Assembly: GCA_035289205.1 (NCBI GenBank) | Contig: DATDXV010000018.1 | Span: 1-12,697 of the forward strand | Reading direction: 5' to 3' | Source: DATDXV01 sp035289205 | GTDB taxonomy: Archaea > Aenigmatarchaeota > Aenigmatarchaeia > Aenigmatarchaeales > DATDXV01 | Length of the DNA: 12,697 bases | Part shown: in pieces, positions 1 through 8,194 of the stretch | Numbering within the stretch: position 1 is the stretch's first letter | Layout of the letters: each line of letters opens with the position of its first letter | The notes under the pieces: model-generated | Databases searched by the model: none | The model's input: the letters and a program-made list of their open reading frames with translations, nothing else | Told to the model about the DNA's origin: nothing | Made by a program: the position numbers and the translations under genes

Positions 1-1224
1 GCAAAAGCTGATGGAAGTGAAATAACAATCAAGAGACCAGATGGGGATGTAGTTGTAAGAAAGGACCCTCATAAAAAGAAAATAGACCCGGGTAAGGTTG
101 GAACTGTGATAGGTGTTGCTACTGGTTTGGGATTGACAGGCGGTCTTTACTATGCTGAGAAAGCTGGTTTGATAGATATTGACGGGGATAAGGACGGAGG
201 AACCGCGGAGACCAAGGAGATAAAGACATCTGACATAGAATCGAATTATCATATGGAAGGGGTAGCTAATCATTATTTGAATGAGAGTGAGAGGCAGGCA
301 ATAGGTATATTGCAAAAGTATATTGATTTTGATCCTTCAAACGGAGAGGTCAGGAACGGTACTGTCGGCGTTGATTTCGGTCAGAAGCCGGACAGCAAGA
401 AGGAGACCTCGTTTGTTAATACATTCCTTGAAGACGGAACAAATATATCTAAGAGTCTTACAAGGGCTGCAGCGGAGGAAATTGCCAATGCCACATCTAA
501 AGCACCAAAGCAAGCCAACATAAAGGCTTTCGATATAGAGACAAAGCCTTTGATGGGCGCCATAGTTTATGGTTATCTCTCATCTGACGAGAGAAATGTC
601 ACCGGCATGATTGATGCATATTTTGATGATAACACAACAAACAAGGAATTCAAGAAGGCGGTAGTTGGTGTGGACTTCAATGCCAGCGCAAATGATTCCA
701 AGCCAACCTCCTTCATAAAAGCTGAATTGAATGATGGTTCTGTTGTACAGAAGAATATCAGCCGTGCCTTGGCAGAGAAGCTTGTGGACGGCAAGAGCAA
801 GGTTCTCGGTTCTCCGATAGAGTACGAAGGTAAGGGAACATGCGTTCCTTCCAAGATAAAGCAGGAAACAAACCTGAGCAAGATGGAGGAGTACCTGAAG
901 TCCTGTTCAGATTTCCCGCAGATAAAGATCAATCATGATGATTCAGGCGGGGTCTTGCTTGCATACTTGCATAACACCTACGAAGCAATGCTGAACAGAT
1001 CCCCTGTTGCAGATCTTGTGGACAGATGGAACAAGAGCAATCAAAGCAGCCCGGATTACATAGTCAACGTAACGCTTATCGATACCCCTGATGACGCGCC
1101 TGGCGCGCCAATCGGCGGAGGATCCATAATGATAGTAAGGGAGCAGGACGGGGACACAGACAGGATTGTGCTCTCCAAGGAAGAGACAAGAATCTGGAGA
1201 GAAACATTAAAAGTAGGTGGATAG
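1..1224 (+). CDS. Membrane-anchored surface protein with tandem repeat domain (5' partial)
   Basis: The reading frame is open from base 1, so the N-terminus lies upstream. A GTG at 106 is a possible start, but it would cut into the hydrophobic helix and discard plausible coding sequence, so I treat the gene as partial (407 residues visible). A basic juxtamembrane stretch precedes one Gly-rich helix (bases 97-156), then an acidic linker and a polar ectodomain with many N-x-S/T sequons. The ectodomain holds two copies of a module of about 90 residues (bases 238-513 and 538-810), each with the order YL..ER, G-V-D-F, then TSF and a LT/S-RA-A-E end. A diverged third copy may occupy 949-1215. Two Cys lie between copies two and three. 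The helix-first order suggests a type II topology with the repeats outside. The stop lies one base before the likely start of the giant surface gene, implying cotranscription and coupling. I do not recognise the family. Confidence 0.85.
   Translation, partial: AKADGSEITIKRPDGDVVVRKDPHKKKIDPGKVGTVIGVATGLGLTGGLYYAEKAGLIDIDGDKDGGTAETKEIKTSDIESNYHMEGVANHYLNESERQAIGILQKYIDFDPSNGEVRNGTVGVDFGQKPDSKKETSFVNTFLEDGTNISKSLTRAAAEEIANATSKAPKQANIKAFDIETKPLMGAIVYGYLSSDERNVTGMIDAYFDDNTTNKEFKKAVVGVDFNASANDSKPTSFIKAELNDGSVVQKNISRALAEKLVDGKSKVLGSPIEYEGKGTCVPSKIKQETNLSKMEEYLKSCSDFPQIKINHDDSGGVLLAYLHNTYEAMLNRSPVADLVDRWNKSNQSSPDYIVNVTLIDTPDDAPGAPIGGGSIMIVREQDGDTDRIVLSKEETRIWRETLKVGG
238..810 (+). repeat. Tandem ~90-residue protein module duplication
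   Basis: Residues encoded by 238-513 and 538-810 align almost without gaps. Shared positions include Y-L-x-x-x-E-R, V-G-V-D-F, a T-S-F step, D-G, and S/R-A-x-A-E-x-(I/L). The DNA has diverged, so this is an old domain duplication. The segment 949-1215 (YLHN..., VNVTLID, SIMIV, DGD..., KEET) keeps the same secondary-structure order and may be a third copy. Confidence 0.75.
1215..1220 (+). promoter_or_regulatory. Ribosome binding site that favours the TTG start at 1226
   Basis: AGGTGG followed by AT resembles the archaeal anti-16S consensus GGAGGTGAT and lies 5 bases before TTG 1226. The alternative GTG at 1217 lies inside this site and has nothing comparable upstream. The site also sits in the last codons of the upstream gene, so its translation would be coupled to that gene. 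Confidence 0.55.
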
Positions 1225-1225
1225 T

Positions 1226-4200
1226 TTGTGGAAAAAGTATCTCCCCCTTATAGTTTTAGTACTTTTGGTCGGATCTCTATTTGCCAGCCCAGCATTGGCT
1301 AATCATATAAAGAGGACAGCTGGCGGATCTGCAAGTTCGGGTTCTGTAGGGGGCGTAAGCTCAGCTGCAGTATATGCCCTGACAATCAACGCTTATGACA
1401 ACTCAAACAATCAGGGTATTGTTGCCAAGATAGACCTTTACCAGAATAACCAATTGAAGTATTCAACAACAGCGCAGAGCGTTACTTGGCTGTTGAACGC
1501 AGGCGTGTATACTTATACTGTTTCCAAGTTCGGGTACGTTACGAAGAGCGATTCAATAAACCTTCAGGTGCATACCACGAAGGATGTAAAGCTCAATCCT
1601 GACCCTGCAAGTCCCTCTGCGGCATGGCAGGTACCCCTTCCATCTATATACAGAACGCAGAGCGGAGATTTTATCTGCAAAGCTAGCGATGCAAACGGCA
1701 TAGCATCTGTCCAGGCCAGGATAAAGTATCCGAGCGGCACTGTTAAGGGCACTTATGCAATGAGCTCAATAGGCAGCGACAATTACAAGCTTACCCTTAC
1801 GCCTCTCGCAACAGAGCCGAAGGGACAATGGACAGCTGACTGCATAGCCACTGACAATGCCCAGAGAACTGCCACAGACACAGACAATTTCCAGGTCCTG
1901 AATAATCCTCCAACAGCCCAGTCGATAACAGCCAACCCACAGGTGGGTGGAAAGAATACCCAGTTCGGTTTTTCAGTCATAGCAGGCGATGTGGAGGACG
2001 CTGTAACTTCCCTGATAGTGACGTTCAAGATCACAGCAACGGGCTTCAGCAAGGATGTTGCGGGCAATTACAATCCTACCAATGGCAGGTTTGAAGCTGT
2101 CTTCACTCCAGGAGCCGCTGCTCCGGGCGGTGCTTATCAGGTCGTAGCACAGGCAAAGGATCTTGATCAAGATCCTGGAACTTCCGCATCAGCAAGCTTC
2201 ACAGTGGATGACCAGCCACCGACTGTAACCGTTAAGTCTATGGTTCCAAATCCAGCTTTGAGAACGCAGAGCGTTGATATTGTCTGCAATGCTGTTGATC
2301 CCAACGGAGTTTCCTCTGTGAAGGCTGTCATAACAAAGCCTAGCGGGAGTCCGCAGGAGTTCACAGCCAGCCCTATAGGCGGAGACGATTACAAGTACAC
2401 GCTCGTTACTCTAGCGACAGATCCGACAGGCGCATGGAAGGTTGCATGCAAGGCTACAGACAGCTTCCAGAACACTGCGACGAGCGCGGACAGCACCCTA
2501 ACAGTCAACAACAACCCTCCAACTGTTGCGGATCCTATTGTTAATCCTACAAGCGGCGAAAGAACAAGCGCATTTTTGATATCCACAACTGCTGGTGATG
2601 TTGAAACAGCGACAGCCTCACTGACTGTCAGCTTCACAATAACGAGAAGCGACAGCCAGGTTGTCCAGGGCGCAGCTACCTATAATTCCGCAAACGGCAG
2701 GTTTGAATACAGCTACACACCCGGCGTGACAGCTCCATACGGCGCCTACTCTGTGGTTGCAGGAGCAACAGATGCTGATTCTGGAACTGCAACAAGCGGC
2801 CCAACAACATTCACAGTAGCTGATACAACGAAGCCTGCAATAACTAACTGCCAGGCTGTTCCAGCTTCGCCGCAGACCTATGACAGGAATAGAAATTACA
2901 AGTTCAGCTGCGATGTTACAGACAACAATGCTTTGGATGACGTGGTCTTGACATTCAACGGAACGGCTCACAGCTCGAAGGCTGGACAACTGCAGAAGAG
3001 CGGCGATAATTATTATCTTGAGATGGTAGGCTTGGATGCCCAGACACACGCATACAGCTGGTCTGCATCAGATACTGCTGGAAATGCGGCTGATCCTGTT
3101 CCCGCAGACTATGTGATTGCAAAGGCCTCATCCACTGTTTCGCTTACATTCAACCCTCCTTCGCCTCAGCCCTACAAGACCGCTGTAACAGCTGCCTGTG
3201 CCGATACGAATCCCGAAGCGGATCCGGCTTTGACGAGGAATGCAGTGGACGTGACTGCCACTGAGAACGGCATACCTATAGCATTGCCTGCAGGAACACA
3301 CGATTATGAGTGCAGCGTTCCCGAGACAACAAACTATTTCGGCGCAACAAAAACAGATAGTTATATAATAGATAAAATTCTGGCTCAGGTCAGCTTGACA
3401 TTGAACGGCCAGGCCAATGATATATCTCTTGCACCTGGTGCGCAGCTGGATGTTTCTGGTCAGACTGCTGATGGAGACCAGAATCCTGCAACAAAACCAA
3501 CATTATCAGAGAACAGCACCGTCATAGGAACAGGCGCAACATATCCATTCACATTGACAAAGACATGGAACCCTGGTGTTGGAACATATGCCTACAAATA
3601 TGATTATCTTGATTCGGAGAACTACACAGCTACAAGCTTAACAAGAACTGCTACTGTTCAGGACACGGAAGCTCCGCAGTGGAGCAATAACAAAACAAGT
3701 CCTTTGTCCCCAACAGACTATGCTCCTGGAAAGCAGTACCAATTCAATGTAACATGGACTGACAATACAGGTGTTGCACAAGTATGGTTTAGCTGGACAA
3801 GTTGCTCTGATCAGGGATGCGGCGGATACACTATGCCTGTAACAACAAAGAATGGTGACGAATACTATGTTGACATGAGCGACCTTCCTGCTGGAAACTA
3901 TTCGTTTAGCTGGAGGGCAGAGGACGCTTATGGAAACAGCGCTATAACAGACACATGGAAGTATTTGATAAACCCAGCAGACCCGACAGATCCTCTAAAC
4001 CCTGTGCTGCATCTTTCACTCAACGGTGTGGAGGCAGATCAAGCAGTAAGCTATGGCACTACATCAACAGCTCTAGGATGGAAGGATTTCATTGAAGGTA
4101 GCTTGACACTTTTCAGAGACGGGGCAGTTGTAGCGAATCCGGAGGCATTGGTACTGGGAGCGGAATTATATAATTATACCTTATACTTCCCAGGCTCTGC

Positions 4201-7200
4201 AAATTATACGTCTGGAAGCGTAGAGAGATTCCTTACTGTTGACCAGAGAGCTCCTAGCGTGATATTCACAATCACACCGCCTTCGCCGATAACATATGGT
4301 GTGGCTACAACAGCTACATGCACCTCTCCGGATGTGCAGATGACATTAACAAGAGATGGCAATGATGTTACTGGGACTGAAAACGGAGCTCCTGTAACTC
4401 TTACAGCTGGAACGCATAGTTATGCATGCGACTATGCTGGAAACCAGAACTTCACTTCATACAATTCAGAGGGCTTTTATGTTGTGAACAAGGCTTCCAC
4501 AACCCTGTATCTGGCACTTGATGGACTAGAGGGTGATAAGACATACAACCTAGGGCAGACGATAAATGCCTATGGATGGGTATTCTTGGACCAATCTCCT
4601 CCATTGCTTTTTGTAGACAATGATCAGGTTGCAACAGCTGTTGAGAACACCCCTGGAAGAACCAATATCTGGTATCCTTCTGTGCAGAACGCAGGCGTTC
4701 ACAATTATACGATTGCATTGAACCATGAGAACTACACAGCTGCACCTGTGACAAGATTCGCTACAGTGACAGACACGGAAGCTCCGCAGTGGTCTAACAT
4801 GACGGAGAACCCGCCTTCACCGACTCCATATGCAAAGAACAAGCAGTACACATTCAGCATAACATGGACAGACAATGATCAGGTTGCGTCTTCTGTCTTT
4901 TACATTGGTAGCTATGTTGTAACTCCTGTTAAGAGCGGCGATGTTTACACTGCTACAGTAACAGACCTGCCAGTAGGAAACTATGATTATTACTGGACAG
5001 CTGTTGACAATGCAGGAAATGTTAATAATACATTTGCTGTCAATCCTGTGTATGCTGTGACAAAGGCTGATCCGGGAGTTCATGTTTCCCTGAATGGTGT
5101 TGAGTCAGACTTGACAGTAATATACCCGACTGAGACAACTGCATTTGTTTGGGTTGACAACGGGGAAGTTGACGAAGCGCTTTATAGGGACGGCGTGCCT
5201 GTCTTTACAAATCCATGGGAGATCATAACCTTGGGTGTAGGCACTTACAATTATACTGGTTTCTACCCAGGCTCTGCCAATTATAGTGCTGCTTCGGTGG
5301 AGAGATTCCTAACAGTCAACAAGGGCAATCCTGTAAACAACACAAACCTGACGCAGTCTGTTATACACCTTTCCTTTAACGGTCTGGAAACTGATGCTAA
5401 TCTTGCTTATGGCCAGCCTCTGAACGCTACAGCATGGAAGACCATAGGAGAGGGAACGCTTGACTTATTGAGGGACAGCGTTCTCATCAACGGGGAGAAT
5501 GGCATTTATGCTACTTTGCCGGCAGGATTCTATACCTACATGGCAAACTTCACAGCTTCTGCCAACTACACGGACGGCCAGATTGTGAGATATGCAACAA
5601 TATCAAGGGCGCCTAGCTTGATAGATCTTTATTTTAACGGAAGCTTGACACCTGACACAGTCTTAGTCCAGCAGGGAGACGGTGTAAATGCAACTGCACA
5701 ATTAGTAACAAGCCTGCCAGCAGACGGGACTGTTGCGCTATACTTGAATGGAACACTTTTGGTTAGCGGTTTGAACAGGGCAGAATATGCAATAGACACC
5801 TCCTCATTGGCGTTCGGAGTTTATGAGGTAAATGCAAGCTGGACCGGTGATGCAAATTACACAGGATTCCAGAAGCTGAGGTACATTGATGTAAGGCCAG
5901 AGCTGATACCTCCGGTCATAACAATAACAAGCCCCGTTGCAGGCTCAACAACAGGAAGGACCGTCTGGTTGAACGCTACAACAGATGAGAATGCTGCATG
6001 CAATTATGGCCCTGCTACAGACCCAACAGCGCAGATGGGTGTGACTGGAACATTGAACCATTCGCAGTTATTGAGCAACCTGCCGTATGGAAGCAACACA
6101 TACTTTGTGAAGTGCGCTGATCCGTCTGGAAACGCAGCGGAAGCCAGCGTGACATGGAGCGTGTTCGAGAACATAACAATAGAGCTGGAGAACGGATGGA
6201 ACCTGATCTCATTGCCGGTTGTTCCAAACTCCCCGGTGCTGACAGACGATCTGGCGATATGGGGAACTGATCCGTATGTCATAGAACATTATAACGCATC
6301 AACAGCGTCATGGTATGTCTACAACTCAAGCGAGCCTCTTAATGCAAACCTTACCCAGCTTTACCCTGACTGGGGTTACTGGGTCTGGATGGCTAACGAC
6401 AGGAAGATAAATATTGTTGGGGTTGCAGGTGGGCAGAGGAATGTTTCATTGATCGAGGGGCTGAACATGGTTGGCTGGACAAACCTGAATGCAGAGGAGA
6501 TGAGCCTTGCGCTCTATTACATACAGAACAATGTTTCAAAGGTAGAGTGCCAGGACACAAGCGACAAGAGCGTGAAGAACCTGTACCAATGTTACCCGCC
6601 TGCTGGAGATTCCTTTGAGCAGGGCAAGGGCTACTTCATAACAATGCTGAGCAATTCCACATGGGTATATCCAAAGAACATACCGCCTGTTGCAAACGCC
6701 GGAGCTGACAGGAATGTCGAGGTAGGCGCAAAGGTAACATTCGACGGATCTGGGTCATCTGATTCGGATGGAACAGTTGTTAGTTATGAATGGAACTTCG
6801 GAGACGGGACAAATGCCACAGGCATGTCTGTTGAACATACTTATGCAGCAGAGGGCGTGTATGTTGTGACACTCAAAGTCACAGATAACGATGGTGATTC
6901 TGCTTCAGATCTTGCAACTGTCAGGGCATTCACACCTGCTGCTCCTGGAGGAAACCTAGGCGGATTGGGTGGTAACGCACCGTTCCAGTACAGCGGATTG
7001 ATAATTTTGTCGGTAGCAACGCCTAACATACAGCTTGCCCCAGGCAACTCAACAACCGTAACAGCCACAATTGTAAATGGCGGTCATGTGGGCCTTGCCA
7101 ACATAAATCTTAGCGCTTCCGGGGTTCCGGCAGGCTGGATAAGCATCAATCCGGCTTCCCTTGGTTCCTTGGATAAAGGCGGGACAAACAGCATCTCCAT

Positions 7201-7675
7201 AACCATCACTGTTCCCGCAAACGAGCAGAATGGAACAAGGACAGTTACAATAACAGCAAATGCCAGAGTAGTTGGACAGAATACTCCTGTTGTTGCCACA
7301 GACGCAATTAGTGTTACAGTAATCGTTTCGCCAACAATACCGCCGCTCATACCTCCTACGACAACGCTACCCGGTGCAATAACCGGCGCATTCACTGCAC
7401 TGACCAAGAACAGTACAGCTGTTGCTGCTGCAATAGTGGCAGGGTTCATAGCATTATTGGCTGCGCTTTACTTTTTCCACAGGCCTTACTGGAACAGGCT
7501 TATGGGCGTGTTCAAGTTCAAGCCTCCTTTGGCTCCAGGAACGCCAGTAGTTACAAAGGATGTCAAGGCAGAGGCGAAGAAAGAGGAAAAGGCTGAGAAG
7601 AAGGAAGAGAAGAAAGAAACGACTGGCAGCGGGGATAACTCTTCCATAGACTTTAGTATTGATTACACAAAGTAA
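1226..7675 (+). CDS. Giant modular surface protein (Ig-like repeats, PKD, C-terminal membrane anchor)
   Basis: A 2,149-residue single-pass surface protein. Start TTG 1226 is preferred for its ribosome site; GTG 1217 would add three residues. Counted from TTG, a signal peptide ends near ...SPALA. Then come: a PEGA/carboxypeptidase-regulatory-like domain (about 51-125); two 203-residue units (129-331, 332-534); a further beta module (535-637); a four-module block present twice (638-1011, then 1012 to about 1369); two more modules (about 1378-1556); an Ig-like domain (1563-1648); a domain opening with GWNLIS (W1658); a PKD domain (1819-1902, WNFGDG and HTY motifs); a NEW3/NPCBM-associated-like domain (1930-2033); a Pro/Thr linker; a membrane helix (2064-2085); and a Lys/Glu-rich tail. 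N-x-S/T sequons are very frequent, suggesting N-glycosylation. Domain names come from motif recognition. A structural role (S-layer-like) or adhesin role is inference. Confidence 0.95.
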   Translation: MWKKYLPLIVLVLLVGSLFASPALANHIKRTAGGSASSGSVGGVSSAAVYALTINAYDNSNNQGIVAKIDLYQNNQLKYSTTAQSVTWLLNAGVYTYTVSKFGYVTKSDSINLQVHTTKDVKLNPDPASPSAAWQVPLPSIYRTQSGDFICKASDANGIASVQARIKYPSGTVKGTYAMSSIGSDNYKLTLTPLATEPKGQWTADCIATDNAQRTATDTDNFQVLNNPPTAQSITANPQVGGKNTQFGFSVIAGDVEDAVTSLIVTFKITATGFSKDVAGNYNPTNGRFEAVFTPGAAAPGGAYQVVAQAKDLDQDPGTSASASFTVDDQPPTVTVKSMVPNPALRTQSVDIVCNAVDPNGVSSVKAVITKPSGSPQEFTASPIGGDDYKYTLVTLATDPTGAWKVACKATDSFQNTATSADSTLTVNNNPPTVADPIVNPTSGERTSAFLISTTAGDVETATASLTVSFTITRSDSQVVQGAATYNSANGRFEYSYTPGVTAPYGAYSVVAGATDADSGTATSGPTTFTVADTTKPAITNCQAVPASPQTYDRNRNYKFSCDVTDNNALDDVVLTFNGTAHSSKAGQLQKSGDNYYLEMVGLDAQTHAYSWSASDTAGNAADPVPADYVIAKASSTVSLTFNPPSPQPYKTAVTAACADTNPEADPALTRNAVDVTATENGIPIALPAGTHDYECSVPETTNYFGATKTDSYIIDKILAQVSLTLNGQANDISLAPGAQLDVSGQTADGDQNPATKPTLSENSTVIGTGATYPFTLTKTWNPGVGTYAYKYDYLDSENYTATSLTRTATVQDTEAPQWSNNKTSPLSPTDYAPGKQYQFNVTWTDNTGVAQVWFSWTSCSDQGCGGYTMPVTTKNGDEYYVDMSDLPAGNYSFSWRAEDAYGNSAITDTWKYLINPADPTDPLNPVLHLSLNGVEADQAVSYGTTSTALGWKDFIEGSLTLFRDGAVVANPEALVLGAELYNYTLYFPGSANYTSGSVERFLTVDQRAPSVIFTITPPSPITYGVATTATCTSPDVQMTLTRDGNDVTGTENGAPVTLTAGTHSYACDYAGNQNFTSYNSEGFYVVNKASTTLYLALDGLEGDKTYNLGQTINAYGWVFLDQSPPLLFVDNDQVATAVENTPGRTNIWYPSVQNAGVHNYTIALNHENYTAAPVTRFATVTDTEAPQWSNMTENPPSPTPYAKNKQYTFSITWTDNDQVASSVFYIGSYVVTPVKSGDVYTATVTDLPVGNYDYYWTAVDNAGNVNNTFAVNPVYAVTKADPGVHVSLNGVESDLTVIYPTETTAFVWVDNGEVDEALYRDGVPVFTNPWEIITLGVGTYNYTGFYPGSANYSAASVERFLTVNKGNPVNNTNLTQSVIHLSFNGLETDANLAYGQPLNATAWKTIGEGTLDLLRDSVLINGENGIYATLPAGFYTYMANFTASANYTDGQIVRYATISRAPSLIDLYFNGSLTPDTVLVQQGDGVNATAQLVTSLPADGTVALYLNGTLLVSGLNRAEYAIDTSSLAFGVYEVNASWTGDANYTGFQKLRYIDVRPELIPPVITITSPVAGSTTGRTVWLNATTDENAACNYGPATDPTAQMGVTGTLNHSQLLSNLPYGSNTYFVKCADPSGNAAEASVTWSVFENITIELENGWNLISLPVVPNSPVLTDDLAIWGTDPYVIEHYNASTASWYVYNSSEPLNANLTQLYPDWGYWVWMANDRKINIVGVAGGQRNVSLIEGLNMVGWTNLNAEEMSLALYYIQNNVSKVECQDTSDKSVKNLYQCYPPAGDSFEQGKGYFITMLSNSTWVYPKNIPPVANAGADRNVEVGAKVTFDGSGSSDSDGTVVSYEWNFGDGTNATGMSVEHTYAAEGVYVVTLKVTDNDGDSASDLATVRAFTPAAPGGNLGGLGGNAPFQYSGLIILSVATPNIQLAPGNSTTVTATIVNGGHVGLANINLSASGVPAGWISINPASLGSLDKGGTNSISITITVPANEQNGTRTVTITANARVVGQNTPVVATDAISVTVIVSPTIPPLIPPTTTLPGAITGAFTALTKNSTAVAAAIVAGFIALLAALYFFHRPYWNRLMGVFKFKPPLAPGTPVVTKDVKAEAKKEEKAEKKEEKKETTGSGDNSSIDFSIDYTK
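1610..2827 (+). repeat. Tandem 203-residue duplication within the giant surface protein
   Basis: Two units (1610-2218 and 2219-2827) align in exact register. The R-T-Q-S motif recurs 609 bases apart (1652 and 2261), and the A-G-D-V-E motif also recurs 609 bases apart (1982 and 2591). Each unit has two beta-sandwich modules. The first has a Cys pair (the ..C.A.D.NG..SV and ..C.ATD motifs). The second contains NPPT, AGDVE, NGRFE, TPG and GAY motifs. Equal unit length with no net indel points to an in-frame tandem duplication. Confidence 0.85.
3137..5332 (+). repeat. Duplicated four-module block (about 1.1 kb each) in the giant surface protein
   Basis: The block E-C-D-C occurs twice (3137-4258 and 4259-5332). 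E opens with a PPSP motif, has a Cys pair and a ..TENG.P..L.AGTH.Y.C signature. C is a LSLNG.E/D-type module ending in S/E-NYT...R.(L/A)TV. D opens with DTEAPQWSN..., then SPT.YA..KQY.F..TWTDN. The E modules are 1,122 bases apart and the D modules 1,110. The D openings at 3662-3682 and 4772-4792 are identical over 21 bases, so the duplication, or later gene conversion, is fairly recent. A lone D-like module (about 2828-3136) precedes the block, and two extra C-like modules (about 5357-5893) follow it. Confidence 0.85.
6170..7675 (+). other. Membrane-proximal domain set and anchor of the giant surface protein
   Basis: 6170-6679 encodes a domain that starts ELENGWNLISLPV and later has WGYWVW and GKGYFI elements. 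It resembles the GWNLIS domain recurrent in archaeal and bacterial surface proteins. 6680-6931 is a PKD domain (PVANAG, GSGSSDSDG, WNFGDG, VTDNDGD). About 7013-7324 is NEW3-like (VPAGW, NPASLG.L, VPAN). A Pro/Thr linker, a helix of about 22 residues and FFHRPYW follow. The tail is about 64 residues, strongly Lys/Glu charged in its middle and acidic/Ser-rich at the end. This fits a type I membrane anchor rather than a PGF-type archaeosortase signal, which I do not see. Confidence 0.8.
7652..7659 (+). promoter_or_regulatory. Weak candidate box A for the 7681 gene
   Basis: TTTAGTAT is centred about 25.5 bases before ATG 7681, matching the spacing of the better boxes in this window, and no Shine-Dalgarno site precedes that ATG. 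The match to box A is imperfect and lies inside the last codons of the surface-protein gene, so read-through is an alternative. Confidence 0.3.
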
Positions 7676-7680
7676 TTATC

Positions 7681-8160
7681 ATGTTCCTTTCCTACTTGTT
7701 TCTAGGAAGACCTAAGAGCTTTGATGAATTCGTTGATTATGCGAGGCGTAAAAAAATAAAGAAGATTGGCATAGTAGCAAGTACTTATGACAGGGACTGC
7801 AAAAAGCCCTGTAACTTCAGGAAGATGATGGAGAGCGTTCATTTTAACTATTCCTTTTATGTGGACCTTGTTGCTGATGGAGCTTCTTTGAGGGTTTCGG
7901 AATATCAGCATTTGATGGGCATAGAGACCATGCATCCTGCTCACATGCTTACAGACAAATTGTATCTTTACAGGAGAACTTTATCAGACGCTGTCATGGT
8001 TGCTGAGAAGCTTGAGAGGGCAGACATACTGCCCGATATAAACGGAGACAGTGTTGAGAGCGCAAGGGAGCTGATGAGATGCGCTGAGGAGAACATAAAG
8101 AAATTCGGCTCTTCACTTGTTGCTGGGAAAGTGACTAAGAAAGACATACTGGAAATCTAG
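7681..8160 (+). CDS. Hypothetical soluble protein, 159 aa
   Basis: I do not recognise this protein. It has no signal peptide or convincing membrane helix. The N-terminal part alternates basic helix (about 14-27, YARRKKIKK) and a beta strand (IGIVAST), suggesting an alpha/beta fold. A C-x3-C pair (DRDCKKPC, about residues 35-39) could bind metal or form a disulfide, but one lone pair is weak evidence. The C-terminal half is helical and charged. ATG 7681 lies five bases after the giant gene's stop, with no ribosome site. It may be leaderless or read from the upstream transcript. The next gene has its own promoter-like box, so this gene may end a transcript. Confidence 0.75.
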   Translation: MFLSYLFLGRPKSFDEFVDYARRKKIKKIGIVASTYDRDCKKPCNFRKMMESVHFNYSFYVDLVADGASLRVSEYQHLMGIETMHPAHMLTDKLYLYRRTLSDAVMVAEKLERADILPDINGDSVESARELMRCAEENIKKFGSSLVAGKVTKKDILEI

Positions 8161-8164
8161 TCAA

Positions 8165-8172
8165 GCTTAAAT
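8165..8172 (+). promoter_or_regulatory. Box A promoter element for the 8195 gene
   Basis: GCTTAAAT is centred about 26 bases before ATG 8195, with a T-rich tract between. The spacing equals that before 10201 and 10692. It argues that translation starts at 8195 on a leaderless transcript and not at ATG 8171, which overlaps the box. Confidence 0.55.
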
Positions 8173-8194
8173 GCTTTTGCTTACAATTCTTTTT

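Noticed and set aside
1217..1225. GTG 1217 as start of the giant gene
   Set aside because: It has no ribosome site and itself lies within the AGGTGG that fits TTG 1226. It cannot be excluded, but changes only three residues.
2618..3049. Antisense open frame of 143 codons inside the giant gene
   Set aside because: It lies opposite a well-supported repeat-bearing coding region, its product is Cys/Ser-rich low-complexity without domain features, and it has no promoter or ribosome site. It is a by-product of the codon use of the sense strand.
1610..5332. CRISPR array or DNA-level satellite in the repeat-rich region
   Set aside because: The repeats are in-frame protein modules with diverged DNA, not short direct repeats with spacers.
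7084..7449. Antisense open frame of 121 codons over the NEW3 and linker region
   Set aside because: The hydrophobic product arises from the complement of Thr/Ala/Val-rich codons. The sense frame carries clear domains there.
8171..8194. N-terminal extension MLLLTILF as a signal peptide of the 8195 protein
   Set aside because: ATG 8171 overlaps the box A-like element, and the stretch lacks a basic start and a cleavage site. The start at 8195 fits leaderless spacing.
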